In this document: positions 8,457 through 17,516 of the stretch, piece after piece
How positions within the stretch are numbered: position 1 is the stretch's first letter
Layout: every line of letters begins with the position of its first letter
Assembly (NCBI GenBank): GCA_900538555.1
Contig: UPYI01000006.1
Location: 173,716 to 237,715 of the forward strand
DNA from: an uncultured Porphyromonadaceae bacterium
GTDB taxonomy: Bacteria > Bacteroidota > Bacteroidia > Bacteroidales > Barnesiellaceae
Reading direction: 5' to 3'
DNA length: 64,000 nt
The notes under the pieces: generated by a model
What the model saw: the letters and a program-made list of their open reading frames with translations, nothing else
Told to the model about the DNA's origin: nothing
Database searches by the model: none
Position numbers and translations under genes: made by a program

Positions 8457-10967
8457 ATGAAAAAATATATTTATCTGCTCCTTTTTCTATGGATCGGTTT
8501 GCCCCAGATACAAGCCGATATCCATCGTATCGGCACTTACAACATCCGTACCGTATCGGATAAAGACACCGGCGATAAAGCATGGGTAAACCGGAGAGAG
8601 TCCGTAGCCCGTATCATTGCCGAAAAAGGGTACGACATTATCGGACTGCAAGAGATGAAAGACGCCCAACACAAAGATCTGAAATCGCTATTGCCCGATT
8701 ACGGGCTGGAATACTGGGGTCGTGATTCTTATGTATTGGGAAATGTCGGCGAAGGTGTCGGTGTAGCTTGGCTCAACAGTCGCTATACCCTGTTGGATAA
8801 AGGCCATTTTTTCCTTTCCGAAGACCCGACCAAGCCCGAAATATCATGGGACGCCGCTTACCGGAGAGTATCGGTATGGGTAAAATTGCAAGACAAGAAC
8901 AGCGACGAAATACTTTATTACTGTTCGACCCACCTCGATAACAATGGAGCCATTGCCCGACAGGAGGGTGCCCGGATCAATGTGGAAACCATGCTCGGCA
9001 TTGCGGGCAATTCGCCCTGCTTCATTGTCGGAGACTTCAATACAGCTCCGGGGAACAGCAGCGTACACTACACCTTCGGTGCCTATTTCGATGATAGTCG
9101 TCTAATGTCTGCAACAGCCCCGACCGGACAGGAAGGGACTTATAGCAACTGGGCGTTATCCTTCGGATCGAACCGCATCGACTATATCTATTGTCGGAAA
9201 GCAAAGGTATGGTCTTATGCCACCATCAACGAGGATTTCGGCAGAGGACTAACCCCGTCCGACCATTTCCCCGTGCAGATCACGGTCAGCCTGCAAGATC
9301 CGGACGTACCATCGCGTATATATGTTTCCACCGACGGGGACGATGCGAACGACGGTACAGCCCAACATCCGCTACGGACATTGCAAAAGGCAATCGACCT
9401 TTCACACAAATGTGATACGATCTATACGACGCACGGTACATTTTTTGTCGGCGACACACCCGAGAAATCGCTACTCCTACCTCACAGTCTCTGTTTGTCG
9501 GGAGGCTACAATAACGATTTTTCCCGTATCGACGGGAAAACCGTCCTGTCCGGGAACTTTACCCGAGGAAACGTACAGGAAAACAATTCTCATCACCTGA
9601 TAACCGTCAATGCCCCCGGTTGGCTGCAAATAGAAAACTTCATCTTACAAGATGCTTGCAGCACTTCCGACACGTCGGAAAAAGGCGGTGCGATACAAGC
9701 CTTCGGGCTCGGTATTAAAGCCATCGATACCGAATTTGCCAACAACCACACCGAAGGCTACGGAGCTGCTATATACTCTTCCGGAAAAGTCGTTCTGGAA
9801 GATTGCAAATTCTATGGAAACAAAGCCTCGAAAGGCGGCGCACTTTATATAGACGGATCGCCCTGGGGATACACTGTGCACCGTACGCTTTTCGACGGCA
9901 ATGAAGCGGCATCGGGGGCAGCGATACATATCAACGGGACTGCACAAGGTTATCTCTATGGCAATTCATTCATTGCCAATTCCGCCTCGCAACAAGGGGC
10001 ATTCTGTTTCAACGATGTCAATACCGATGCCACGATCACTTTCGTGAACAACACATTTGCAAACAACCTCTGCAATACGACGAACGGAATTATGAACCCG
10101 ATCTTGGGCGGCAGTGCCGTATATATCTATGCAGGCGAAAATTCGACAGTATCGCTGGTGAACAATACCCTATCGGGGAACCAGACCTCCTGTTTAAAAA
10201 CGGACGGAAATTACGCTTCGAACTTTTACGGCGCTGCCGTATACTGCCGGAAAGGGAAAATCAAACTATACAACAACATCGTTGCCGGAAATTTCTCCAC
10301 GGCAGAAACCGGAGGAGACGTATATATTGCAACGGATGCCGAACTTTCGGCGTCCGGATACAATCTATTTACATCCCGCGCCAGCACGAATCTGCCGGTA
10401 AATGCCACCGATCTAACGGCTATGCAGCAGGAAGAAGGAATGAAGGCTGTCGAAACAATGCTGGAAGGTTCTCGTTCGGAAACTAAATTCAACGCCCGGC
10501 TGACCGAATCGTCCTCTACCCCGTACATCCGATTCAAGACAAACGAATTCGACGGCAAGGCAATCAACACCCTGTCCGCCGGACAACTAAGCGAGACGGA
10601 TCTCGATACAGACATCGATAACGACGGGAAACGACAATCGTCGCTGCTCTACGATCAGATCGGTGTTCTCCGACCGGTAACAGGCAGCACGATCGGAGCC
10701 GTCGAATACGATACACAATCGGCTGTCGGTACGGCTTCGAACGACGATCCCGTACTACGATATAAAGACGGGAAACTAATGCTGAATACCGACTGTGACA
10801 ACATCCGGTGTACAATATACAATACAGCCGGACAAATCGTATTCAGTGCATATTTCAAAGAAAAGACAATCTCTTTGGAGTCGGTTCTGCCCACAGGATA
10901 TTACATAGCCTGCATAACGACGAAAGGTAAATGCCATTCGCTGAAATTTACCCAACGTGCCCGATAA
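8457..10967 (+). CDS. EEP-family enzyme fused to parallel beta-helix and type IX sorting domain
   Basis: A protein of 836 residues. A signal peptide is followed by an EEP domain (about 22-285) with the complete motif set (GTYNIR, GLQEM, STHLDN, VGDFNTAP, PSDHFPV), closely similar to the protein of the preceding gene. A linker then leads to a parallel beta-helix region (about 288-740) that opens with IYVSTDGDDANDGTAQHPLRTLQKAID, a usual start for such helices. The last 70 residues or so resemble a type IX sorting domain (CTIYNTAGQIVF; LPTGYYIACI). The protein is therefore probably exported across the outer membrane and anchored at the surface, with the helix acting as a binding or spacing module. 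It reads as a fusion of the two gene types that precede it. Confidence 0.85.
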   Translation: MKKYIYLLLFLWIGLPQIQADIHRIGTYNIRTVSDKDTGDKAWVNRRESVARIIAEKGYDIIGLQEMKDAQHKDLKSLLPDYGLEYWGRDSYVLGNVGEGVGVAWLNSRYTLLDKGHFFLSEDPTKPEISWDAAYRRVSVWVKLQDKNSDEILYYCSTHLDNNGAIARQEGARINVETMLGIAGNSPCFIVGDFNTAPGNSSVHYTFGAYFDDSRLMSATAPTGQEGTYSNWALSFGSNRIDYIYCRKAKVWSYATINEDFGRGLTPSDHFPVQITVSLQDPDVPSRIYVSTDGDDANDGTAQHPLRTLQKAIDLSHKCDTIYTTHGTFFVGDTPEKSLLLPHSLCLSGGYNNDFSRIDGKTVLSGNFTRGNVQENNSHHLITVNAPGWLQIENFILQDACSTSDTSEKGGAIQAFGLGIKAIDTEFANNHTEGYGAAIYSSGKVVLEDCKFYGNKASKGGALYIDGSPWGYTVHRTLFDGNEAASGAAIHINGTAQGYLYGNSFIANSASQQGAFCFNDVNTDATITFVNNTFANNLCNTTNGIMNPILGGSAVYIYAGENSTVSLVNNTLSGNQTSCLKTDGNYASNFYGAAVYCRKGKIKLYNNIVAGNFSTAETGGDVYIATDAELSASGYNLFTSRASTNLPVNATDLTAMQQEEGMKAVETMLEGSRSETKFNARLTESSSTPYIRFKTNEFDGKAINTLSAGQLSETDLDTDIDNDGKRQSSLLYDQIGVLRPVTGSTIGAVEYDTQSAVGTASNDDPVLRYKDGKLMLNTDCDNIRCTIYNTAGQIVFSAYFKEKTISLESVLPTGYYIACITTKGKCHSLKFTQRAR

Positions 10968-10987
10968 ACAGACAAACACAACTCACC

Positions 10988-12679
10988 ATGACTAAAATAG
11001 AATCCATAAAAAAATTGATAATCGGTATCGCGGTGCTCGTGTTATATACAGGCACGGCAAACGGTCGGAGTTACGACGGGGCACACTACAAAGCTCCCGT
11101 CAGACCGACGAAGAACCTGATTGTCATGCTCACCGACGGGACATCCGTCGATATATTATCGGCTGCACGCTGGTACCAGATATACAACCGTATCGGAGAA
11201 GACGAACTATATATAGATCCATACCTCTGCGGTCTGGTAAAAACGTATTCGTCGAATGCTCCTATCGTAGATTCGGCTCCCGCTATGAGCGCATATATGA
11301 CCGGCATGCCGCAACAGTCGGGCAATGTATCCGTTTATCCGCCGCAAGACCGGATAAACGACCTGTTGGCAATAGATTCCACTATGGCATACCGCCCCTT
11401 GACCACCATTCTCGAAGCCTCGAAAGCATTGCGGAACAAAGCTACCGGACTGGTCGTTACCGTGGAATTTCCACACGCTACACCGGCGGCTTGCTCGGCT
11501 CATGGGCCCCGTCGGAACGATTACGCCTCGCTCGCATCACAAATGGCTTACCAAAATCTGGATGTCATGTTCGGTGGTGGTAACGCCCTCGTATCGGACG
11601 ATATGAAAGAGCATTTCCGAAAAAACGGCACAACCTATTTATGTAACGACATACGGCAATTCAGAGAACATAAAGAGGGTAAAATATGGTCTTTATGGGG
11701 TGATATGGATCTGCCTTATGTGCTCGACACGGATACAGCGCAAATCCCGACTCTTAAAGAAATGACCGAAAAAGCGATCGAAGTGCTGTCCCGGCATCCC
11801 GAAGGTTTTTTCCTGATGGTCGAAGGATCTAAAATCGATTGGGCGGCACACGCCAATGACGCGGCAGCTTGCATCACGGAGTATCTCGATTTCGATCGGG
11901 CGATAAAGAGTGCTATCGACTTCGCCCAAGAAGACGGCAATACAACCGTCGTCATACTTTCGGATCACGGCAATAGCGGATTTTCTCTCGGACGTTACGA
12001 TCTGAAAGACTATTCAAGAACCGGCATAGATACCCTGTTCCGCAATTTATCGTCTATACGGTGCAGCATACGGCATCTTCAAAAATTGCTGACCGAAACC
12101 CGTCCCCAAGATTATTCCGATATCATCGAACGTCACACCGGCATTGTTTTTTCCGATCGGGAAATAAAAACCTTGATGGAATCCCGAAACCAAGATCCGG
12201 AAAACTATATGAAAACCGGCGATAAAGATACATTCTCCGGAACGCTCAGCCGGTTGTTGTACCAACATACCTATATCGGATTCACTACCGGAGGGCACAC
12301 GGGAGAAGATGTCATTCTTGCCGCTTATCATCCGCAAGGAGATATTCCGAAAGGACTCAACACAAACATCGACATCAACCGGTATCTGTGCGACGTTTCG
12401 GGATTTGAAAAAACATTGCCCGAACTTACCGACGAACTATTCAGCCGTCACACCGACCTGTTCCTTTCCTGCCATTGCCGGATCGATAAACAGGGAAAAG
12501 GGTTCCCGACACTGGAAGTCCGAAAAGGGAAAAACCGATTGACGATAGAAGCCAACAAGTCGGTATATAGTTTCAACGGAAAACTATTCGATCTCGGATC
12601 GGTAGCAGTCTATATCGACCAAACGGAAACTTTTTATTTACCACAGCATTTAACCCATCTTTTTAATACAAACAAATAA
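10988..12679 (+). CDS. Alkaline phosphatase, PhoA superfamily, exported
   Basis: A protein of 563 residues from the ATG at 10988. An in-frame ATG at 10931 would overlap the previous gene and hide the signal peptide. Metal and catalytic residues of the family are visible: Asp50 in MLTDGTS, nucleophile Ser96 in DSAPAMSAYMTG, His163 in FPHATPAA, Glu279/Asp284/His288 in EGSKIDWAAH, Asp326-His327 in LSDHGNS and His437 in GGHTGE. It removes terminal phosphate from small phosphomonoesters in the periplasm. Lying 20 bp after the EEP genes, it would finish what a phosphodiesterase starts, releasing free phosphate and a nucleoside or other core. The usual GDGMG near the N-terminus reads TDGTS here, a mild departure. 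Confidence 0.9.
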   Translation: MTKIESIKKLIIGIAVLVLYTGTANGRSYDGAHYKAPVRPTKNLIVMLTDGTSVDILSAARWYQIYNRIGEDELYIDPYLCGLVKTYSSNAPIVDSAPAMSAYMTGMPQQSGNVSVYPPQDRINDLLAIDSTMAYRPLTTILEASKALRNKATGLVVTVEFPHATPAACSAHGPRRNDYASLASQMAYQNLDVMFGGGNALVSDDMKEHFRKNGTTYLCNDIRQFREHKEGKIWSLWGDMDLPYVLDTDTAQIPTLKEMTEKAIEVLSRHPEGFFLMVEGSKIDWAAHANDAAACITEYLDFDRAIKSAIDFAQEDGNTTVVILSDHGNSGFSLGRYDLKDYSRTGIDTLFRNLSSIRCSIRHLQKLLTETRPQDYSDIIERHTGIVFSDREIKTLMESRNQDPENYMKTGDKDTFSGTLSRLLYQHTYIGFTTGGHTGEDVILAAYHPQGDIPKGLNTNIDINRYLCDVSGFEKTLPELTDELFSRHTDLFLSCHCRIDKQGKGFPTLEVRKGKNRLTIEANKSVYSFNGKLFDLGSVAVYIDQTETFYLPQHLTHLFNTNK

Positions 12680-12690
12680 AAACAAGAACC

Positions 12691-13518
12691 ATGAAAAGAA
12701 GAATATTAGCAACCATTTGCGGCATGGCGGTTTTCACCTCTTTCGCCGATACCCAAGTCGAAACCTTTACGACAAACGACGGATCCAATACCAAAACATA
12801 CGAAACGGCTCCCGTATCTAAAACCTGCGATCAATCTACATGGACGGTATTCAGAGGCGGTATCACAAAAAATCAAGGGAAAATGGGTGCGGACAATTTC
12901 ATTGCCATCATCCGCGGTACGAAACCGGAAGAAACCGGACACGCTTATTTGATCAGCGACAGTATCGAATGCGGTATCGACAGCCTGTATTTCGACTGGA
13001 ACAGCAACGGCGACAATGAATCGCACAACCGGGAGTGGAAAATCAGAATCTCTATCAACGGCGACTCTATCGGCGGTATATACGAACCGATCGGCGAATA
13101 TAAATCGGGGGCACCGTTCTATCGGTATGCAATCGGCAATCTCAAAAGGGAAGGAAAATTTGTCTTAAAAATCGAAAATCTTTCGGACTACAAAGCCGGG
13201 GAAAGCGGGAACTGCTACCGGTTCGTGATCGATAACCTCTCATGGACCACCTACACCCCACAGGCAACCGATATAAAAGAAGAGGCTCGGAATCATGCGA
13301 CTGTCACCTACGACAATTCGTCGTATCGAATCCGTACCGAAACCGACGCAACTTCATTCATTGTTCAAGTTTGCGACCAACTGGGGCATATCGTACTCCA
13401 CACAACGAACAACCCGGATATCGACATCGCCCGACTTCCTCACGGATTGTATATCATAAATGCCATCTTCGATAACGATAATCGGACAAAAAGAACATAT
13501 AAAATAATAAAACACTAA
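12691..13518 (+). CDS. Secreted beta-sandwich protein with type IX sorting domain
   Basis: A protein of 275 residues that starts 11 bp after the phosphatase gene. A short signal peptide (about 1-19) is followed by a beta-rich domain (about 24-190) with GADNFIAIIRG, GIDSLYFDWNSNGDN and NCYRFVIDNLSW. This resembles choice-of-anchor or carbohydrate-binding-like sandwiches that often precede sorting domains. The final 70 residues fit a type IX type A domain (IVQVCDQLGHIVLHT; IARLPHGLYII). No catalytic motif is visible. As the last gene before a strong hairpin it seems to close the phosphoester operon, perhaps as a surface binding protein; that role is inference. Confidence 0.6.
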   Translation: MKRRILATICGMAVFTSFADTQVETFTTNDGSNTKTYETAPVSKTCDQSTWTVFRGGITKNQGKMGADNFIAIIRGTKPEETGHAYLISDSIECGIDSLYFDWNSNGDNESHNREWKIRISINGDSIGGIYEPIGEYKSGAPFYRYAIGNLKREGKFVLKIENLSDYKAGESGNCYRFVIDNLSWTTYTPQATDIKEEARNHATVTYDNSSYRIRTETDATSFIVQVCDQLGHIVLHTTNNPDIDIARLPHGLYIINAIFDNDNRTKRTYKIIKH

Positions 13519-13529
13519 TTTTATGGTCA

Positions 13530-13564
13530 GGAAGAGATACTGACCTCCTTCCGGTATCTCTTCC
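13530..13564 (+). terminator. Strong hairpin between the operon end and the ECF sigma gene
   Basis: Perfect 11-bp stem GGAAGAGATAC / GTATCTCTTCC at 13530-13540 and 13554-13564, directly after the stop at 13518. There is no immediate T-run (the next T-rich stretch is at 13573), so termination may be partial and the sigma gene could be reached by read-through. Confidence 0.5.
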
Positions 13565-13598
13565 CGAACACGTCCCGTTTTTACACAACCTACACATT

Positions 13599-14132
13599 AT
13601 GCTGCCCGACGATTATTATCTGGTAAAGCAACTGCAAGAACAAAGCAGCCAACTTGCTTTTACCCAACTGTATGAAAAATACAGCCGGGCAGTATATGTA
13701 TTGTGCTATCACTACTTAGGGAATTCGGAATTGGCGGAAGATGCCCTGCAAGATATATTTTTCAAAATCTGGGACAAACGTAAAAGTAAAGATCCGCATA
13801 CGCCTTTCAAACACTTTCTTTTCACTATCGCCAAAAATCATTTGTTGAACATCCTGAAATCCAGACACCATTACGAAAACATCGAGGAATACTCGAACGA
13901 TATTACAGACGATTGCGGCGAAGCCGAAATGAAATTATTAAAGGAAAAAAGGTTGGAAGATATTCAAACAGCCATCAAACAACTCGCTCCGCAACAACGC
14001 AGAGTGGTTGAAATGAAACTGTATAACGAAACCGGGAACCAAGAAATAGCCCAAGCTCTGAATATATCGGTCAATACCGTCAAATCGCTATATACCTCCG
14101 CCCTGCACAACTTACGAAAAATGATTCAATAA
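13599..14132 (+). CDS. ECF RNA polymerase sigma factor
   Basis: A protein of 177 residues. Region 2 is at about 20-90 (YSRAVYVLCYHYLG; DALQDIFFKIWDKR) and region 4 at about 120-175 (IKQLAPQQRRVVEMKLYNETGNQEIAQALNISVNTVKSLYTSALHNLRK). This is the Bacteroidetes type of ECF sigma that is paired with FecR proteins and drives SusC/SusD loci. In most such loci the sigma gene comes first, then fecR, then susC. Here a sigma gene stands at the far end, 80 bp after the last enzyme gene and with no FecR beside it. It may work with the FecR at the left edge of the window, or be an independent factor. A rho-independent-like hairpin follows at 14174. Confidence 0.92.
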   Translation: MLPDDYYLVKQLQEQSSQLAFTQLYEKYSRAVYVLCYHYLGNSELAEDALQDIFFKIWDKRKSKDPHTPFKHFLFTIAKNHLLNILKSRHHYENIEEYSNDITDDCGEAEMKLLKEKRLEDIQTAIKQLAPQQRRVVEMKLYNETGNQEIAQALNISVNTVKSLYTSALHNLRKMIQ

Positions 14133-14173
14133 CCGGCTGTATCGCTCCGACACAGCTCAATCCGTAAAAAGAT

Positions 14174-14205
14174 TCTCCCCGACCACAAGAATGTAGCCGG
14201 GGAGA
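14174..14205 (+). terminator. Terminator after ECF sigma gene
   Basis: An 8-bp stem TCTCCCCG / CGGGGAGA with a 16-nt loop, followed by TTCTTT on the + strand. It separates the + strand sigma gene from the convergent galK gene that ends at 14329. Confidence 0.6.
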
Positions 14206-14328
14206 GATTCTTTAATACGGGATGTCATAACGGTCTATCTGCTTATTTACTGCAACTCAACCATTCCGACACGCCCGAACGGGGCTGCTTCAACATGGGC
14301 ATTTTACCCCTCTTACCGTTCGGTCGAA

Positions 14329-15483
14329 TTATTCGCAAAGTTTCCGCGAACCGTCGCTGATAACTACATCATAGAACTTCGGCGCACGATTGTACTTGGC
14401 AACATAAGCCTCTTTTGCTTTGGCTACAAACGCATCGTACAACTCTTCTTTCACCAAGTTGATGGTACATCCGCCGAAACCGCCGCCCATAACGCGCGAA
14501 CCGGTTACACCGCATTCTTTGGCAATGTCGTTCAAGAAGTCCAGCTCCTCGCAGCTCACTTCGTACAACTTGCTCATGCCGTGGTGTGTTTCATACATCT
14601 TCTGTCCCACAGTTTCGTAATCGCCGCGTTCCAATGCCTCACAGACATCCAGCACACGCTGAATTTCTTCTATGACATATTCGGCACGCATATAGTCTTC
14701 TTCCGAGATTTCGGCTTTCACCTCTTTCAGCCAATCCATATTGGCATCACGAAGGAATTCGACTTCGGGATGACGTTTCCGAATAGCTGCTACCGCACGT
14801 TCGCAAGATTCACGACGTTTGTTATAAGCCGACGACGCCAATTCGTGTTTTACAACCGAATCTACCAATACCAACTTATATCCTTGGGGATCGAACGGGA
14901 AATACTGATATTCCAACGAACGGCAATCAAGACGGATCAAACTGCCTTTCTTTCCGAATACAGAAGCAAATTGGTCCATGATACCGCATTTCACACCACA
15001 ATAGTTATGTTCGGTAGCCTGACCGATCTTTGCCAATTCGAATTTATCGAGTCCGCAATCGAACATTTCGTTCAAAGCGAATGCGTATGTGCTTTCCAAA
15101 GCAGCCGACGAAGACATTCCGGCACCCAGGGGTACATCACCGGCAAAAGCCGTGTTGAAACCGGAAATCTTTCCACCGCGTTTGATAATCTCGCGGCATA
15201 CGCCGAATATATAACGCGCCCAGCTTGCACGAGGGGCATCCTCTTCGTTCAGCCCAAATTCTACATAGTCTTTCAAGTCGATTGAATAAGCCCGGACTTT
15301 GTCCGTCCCGTTGATCCGCAACTCGGCGATCATGCCTTTGTCCACGGCTCCGGGGAATACGAATCCGCCATTGTAATCGGTATGTTCACCAATCAGATTT
15401 ATACGTCCGGGTGAAGCATATACAACTCCGGGGATTCCATCAAAATGTTTCAAAAAACGACTTCTTACACCTTCTATTTCCAT
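14329..15483 (-). CDS. galK: Galactokinase
   Basis: A protein of 384 residues, the usual length. The galactokinase signature GRINLIGEHTDY is at 26-37, the GHMP-kinase ATP-binding loop PLGAGMSSSAALE at 118-130, catalytic Asp170 in CGIMDQ, and the third GHMP motif near RVMGGGFGGC at the C-terminus. It phosphorylates alpha-D-galactose to galactose-1-phosphate in the cytoplasm, first step of the Leloir pathway. The mutarotase gene galM lies directly upstream on the same strand, 41 bp away, so the two form an operon supplying and then trapping alpha-galactose. No sugar permease lies between them, as is often seen in Bacteroides. Confidence 0.97.
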   Translation of the reverse strand: MEIEGVRSRFLKHFDGIPGVVYASPGRINLIGEHTDYNGGFVFPGAVDKGMIAELRINGTDKVRAYSIDLKDYVEFGLNEEDAPRASWARYIFGVCREIIKRGGKISGFNTAFAGDVPLGAGMSSSAALESTYAFALNEMFDCGLDKFELAKIGQATEHNYCGVKCGIMDQFASVFGKKGSLIRLDCRSLEYQYFPFDPQGYKLVLVDSVVKHELASSAYNKRRESCERAVAAIRKRHPEVEFLRDANMDWLKEVKAEISEEDYMRAEYVIEEIQRVLDVCEALERGDYETVGQKMYETHHGMSKLYEVSCEELDFLNDIAKECGVTGSRVMGGGFGGCTINLVKEELYDAFVAKAKEAYVAKYNRAPKFYDVVISDGSRKLCE

Positions 15484-15524
15484 GATAATTCAACTTTTGG
15501 GTTTAATAAATATGTTTATGTGGT

Positions 15525-16607
15525 TTATTTTTCTACTGAAAATTTGAAAACGGTACGGGATTCGAATGTCTCCCCCGGACGCAATACGACCGACGGAAAT
15601 TCCGGACGATTCGGGCTGTCGGGGAAATGCTGCGTTTCAAGACAGAATGCACATCTCACTTTATAATTTTTACCGTGCTTTCCTACAAAATGATCATTCA
15701 TCCAATTGGTCGTGTACAATTGAACTCCCGGTTCGGTGGTATAAACGTCGAGAGCGATACCCGTCTTCGGCGAAACGCATCGGGCGGCATGGGCAACACC
15801 TTTACCCCAATCGTTCAAGACATAAGAGTGATCGTAACCGCGGGCAAACTGCAACTGTTCGGTAGGTGTATCTATCCGTTCGCCTATGGTATGCGGAGCG
15901 GTAAAATCCATCGGAGTACCGGCAACGGCATCCAGCCGTCCGTAAGGAATCGAGGTTTCGTCTATCGGGATATACTTGTCGGCATGAATCGTAAGCAAAT
16001 GATCGTGTACGGATTCCGGACCTTCGCCCGATAAATTGAAAAATGCATGGTTCGTCAGATTTACCACCGTAGGCTTATCGGTAACAGCCCGATAAGCGAT
16101 CTCTATCGAATTATCGTCGGTAAGATGAAAAGTTACTTCTGCCGACAAATTTCCGGGGAATCCCTCTTCTCCGTCACGCGACAGATATTTGAAACAAACC
16201 GTACGTCCGTCGATTTGCTCGGCATCCCAAATCTGGAAAGTAAATCCTTTTACCCCGCCATGCAAACTGTTCGGACCATTATTGATCGCCAAACGGTCAT
16301 ATACTGTTCCGTCGATTTCAAAACGCCCCTTGGCGATACGATTGGCAAATCGTCCGCAAGTCGCACCGAAATAAGGTTCTTGGGAATTCAGATACTCGGC
16401 AATAGAAGAATGCCCCAATACGACATCGACATCTTTGCCCGAACGATCGGGAACGACAAGCGATACAATACGAGCCCCGTAATTAGACAAAGTCAATTCA
16501 CAACCCGATTCATTTGTCAAAACAAATAATTCTGTTTTTTTACCATCGACCTCTGTGACAAAATCTTGCGCACAAAGCCCGGAACGAGTAACCTCACAAT
16601 CTTTCAT
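15525..16607 (-). CDS. galM: Aldose 1-epimerase (galactose mutarotase)
   Basis: A protein of 360 residues. Family motifs in order: GATCGRFANRI at 81-91, NSLHGG at 113-118, TNHAFFNL at 185-192 (catalytic-base histidine region), ARGYDHSYVL, and CLETQHFPDSPN carrying the catalytic glutamate near the C-terminus. It interconverts beta- and alpha-D-galactose (and glucose). No signal peptide is obvious, so it is cytoplasmic. It is the first gene of the galM-galK pair. The region between it and the divergent rsmG (16608-16754) is AT-rich; no clear minus-strand promoter of the TTTG/TAnnTTTG type was found there. Confidence 0.96.
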   Translation of the reverse strand: MKDCEVTRSGLCAQDFVTEVDGKKTELFVLTNESGCELTLSNYGARIVSLVVPDRSGKDVDVVLGHSSIAEYLNSQEPYFGATCGRFANRIAKGRFEIDGTVYDRLAINNGPNSLHGGVKGFTFQIWDAEQIDGRTVCFKYLSRDGEEGFPGNLSAEVTFHLTDDNSIEIAYRAVTDKPTVVNLTNHAFFNLSGEGPESVHDHLLTIHADKYIPIDETSIPYGRLDAVAGTPMDFTAPHTIGERIDTPTEQLQFARGYDHSYVLNDWGKGVAHAARCVSPKTGIALDVYTTEPGVQLYTTNWMNDHFVGKHGKNYKVRCAFCLETQHFPDSPNRPEFPSVVLRPGETFESRTVFKFSVEK

Positions 16608-16754
16608 ACGTTATTTTTCATTCGATTAAAGTTGATGTAAATTTATATTTTATCTTTTATTTTTACAATACGCATCCCACTATTTTACATTTTTTAGATT
16701 TTGATTTAACAAAGGCAATCGCCGTTTCCAAACCACTTGATCACAAAAAATAAA

Positions 16755-16786
16755 TTTGGCAATCCATCCGAATTGCATTATCTTTG
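16755..16786 (+). promoter_or_regulatory. Bacteroidetes housekeeping promoter for rsmG
   Basis: TTTG at 16755-16758, a 20-bp spacer, then TATCTTTG at 16779-16786: an exact match to the TTTG-N19..21-TAnnTTTG form. Transcription should begin near 16793. This rules out the TTG codon at 16784 as the rsmG start. Confidence 0.75.
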
Positions 16787-16882
16787 TTGATAAATCAATC
16801 CGATACCGATGCAGGCAGAATTGCATGGTCGGTATCCGGTATGGCAACAGTATGGCTTTCGTTTTTACAACACCTATATTAT

Positions 16883-17503
16883 ATGGAATACATCGAAAAA
16901 TATTTCCCCCACCTATCGGCTGAGCAACGGGAACAATTTTCTGCCTTAGGACCGCTCTATACCGATTGGAATGCCAAAATAAACGTAATATCGCGTAAAG
17001 ATATTGAAAACCTGTATCCGCATCATATCCTGCACTCTTTGTCTATCGCCAATATCTTACACTTTACCGACGGAACGGAACTGATGGATGTAGGAACGGG
17101 AGGCGGATTCCCGGGAATCCCTTTGGCTATCCTGTTCCCCGAATGCCGCTTCCACCTGATCGACCGGATCGGTAAAAAAATCAAAGTAGCAACCGAAGTG
17201 GCACAGGCTATCGGACTGAAAAATGTTACGTTCCGACATGGAGGCGTAGAAGAAGAAAAGGCAAAATTCGACTTCATCGTAAGCCGTGCAGTCATGCCCC
17301 TGCCCGATCTGATCAAACTGATTCGTAAAAATATCAAGAAAGAGCAACAAAACGCTTTACCCAACGGTTTGATCTGTTTGAAAGGCGGAGATCTGCAAGC
17401 CGAAATCCAGCCGGTAAAAAAAAACGCTTTGGTCTATGACTTGAAAGATTACTTCAAAGAAGAATATTTCGAAACCAAAAAAGCGGTTTACGTTCAACTC
17501 TAA
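16883..17503 (+). CDS. rsmG: 16S rRNA (guanine-527-N7) methyltransferase
   Basis: A protein of 206 residues from the ATG at 16883; the frame is open further upstream, but that extension runs into the promoter. It shows the RsmG/GidB layout: N-terminal helices with WNAKINVISRKDIENLYPHHILHSLSI, then the SAM-binding loop ELMDVGTGGGFPGIPLAILFP, and FDFIVSRAV in the core. The enzyme methylates G527 of 16S rRNA, close to the decoding centre; loss in other bacteria gives low-level streptomycin resistance. The MBL hydrolase gene follows 13 bp later and is probably co-transcribed. Confidence 0.95.
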   Translation: MEYIEKYFPHLSAEQREQFSALGPLYTDWNAKINVISRKDIENLYPHHILHSLSIANILHFTDGTELMDVGTGGGFPGIPLAILFPECRFHLIDRIGKKIKVATEVAQAIGLKNVTFRHGGVEEEKAKFDFIVSRAVMPLPDLIKLIRKNIKKEQQNALPNGLICLKGGDLQAEIQPVKKNALVYDLKDYFKEEYFETKKAVYVQL

Positions 17504-17516
17504 TATCGGAGCATCT

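Noticed and set aside
1..14132. Reading the locus as a standard glycan utilisation locus
   Set aside because: No glycoside hydrolase, lyase or sugar-kinase motif was found in any of the genes; all recognisable enzymes are phosphoesterases.
14581..15285. A 234-codon frame on the + strand inside galK
   Set aside because: Antisense to an intact galactokinase with all motifs; no domain recognised.
16784..16882. N-terminal extension of RsmG from a TTG codon
   Set aside because: The codon lies inside the -7 promoter element TATCTTTG; the extension has no counterpart in the family.
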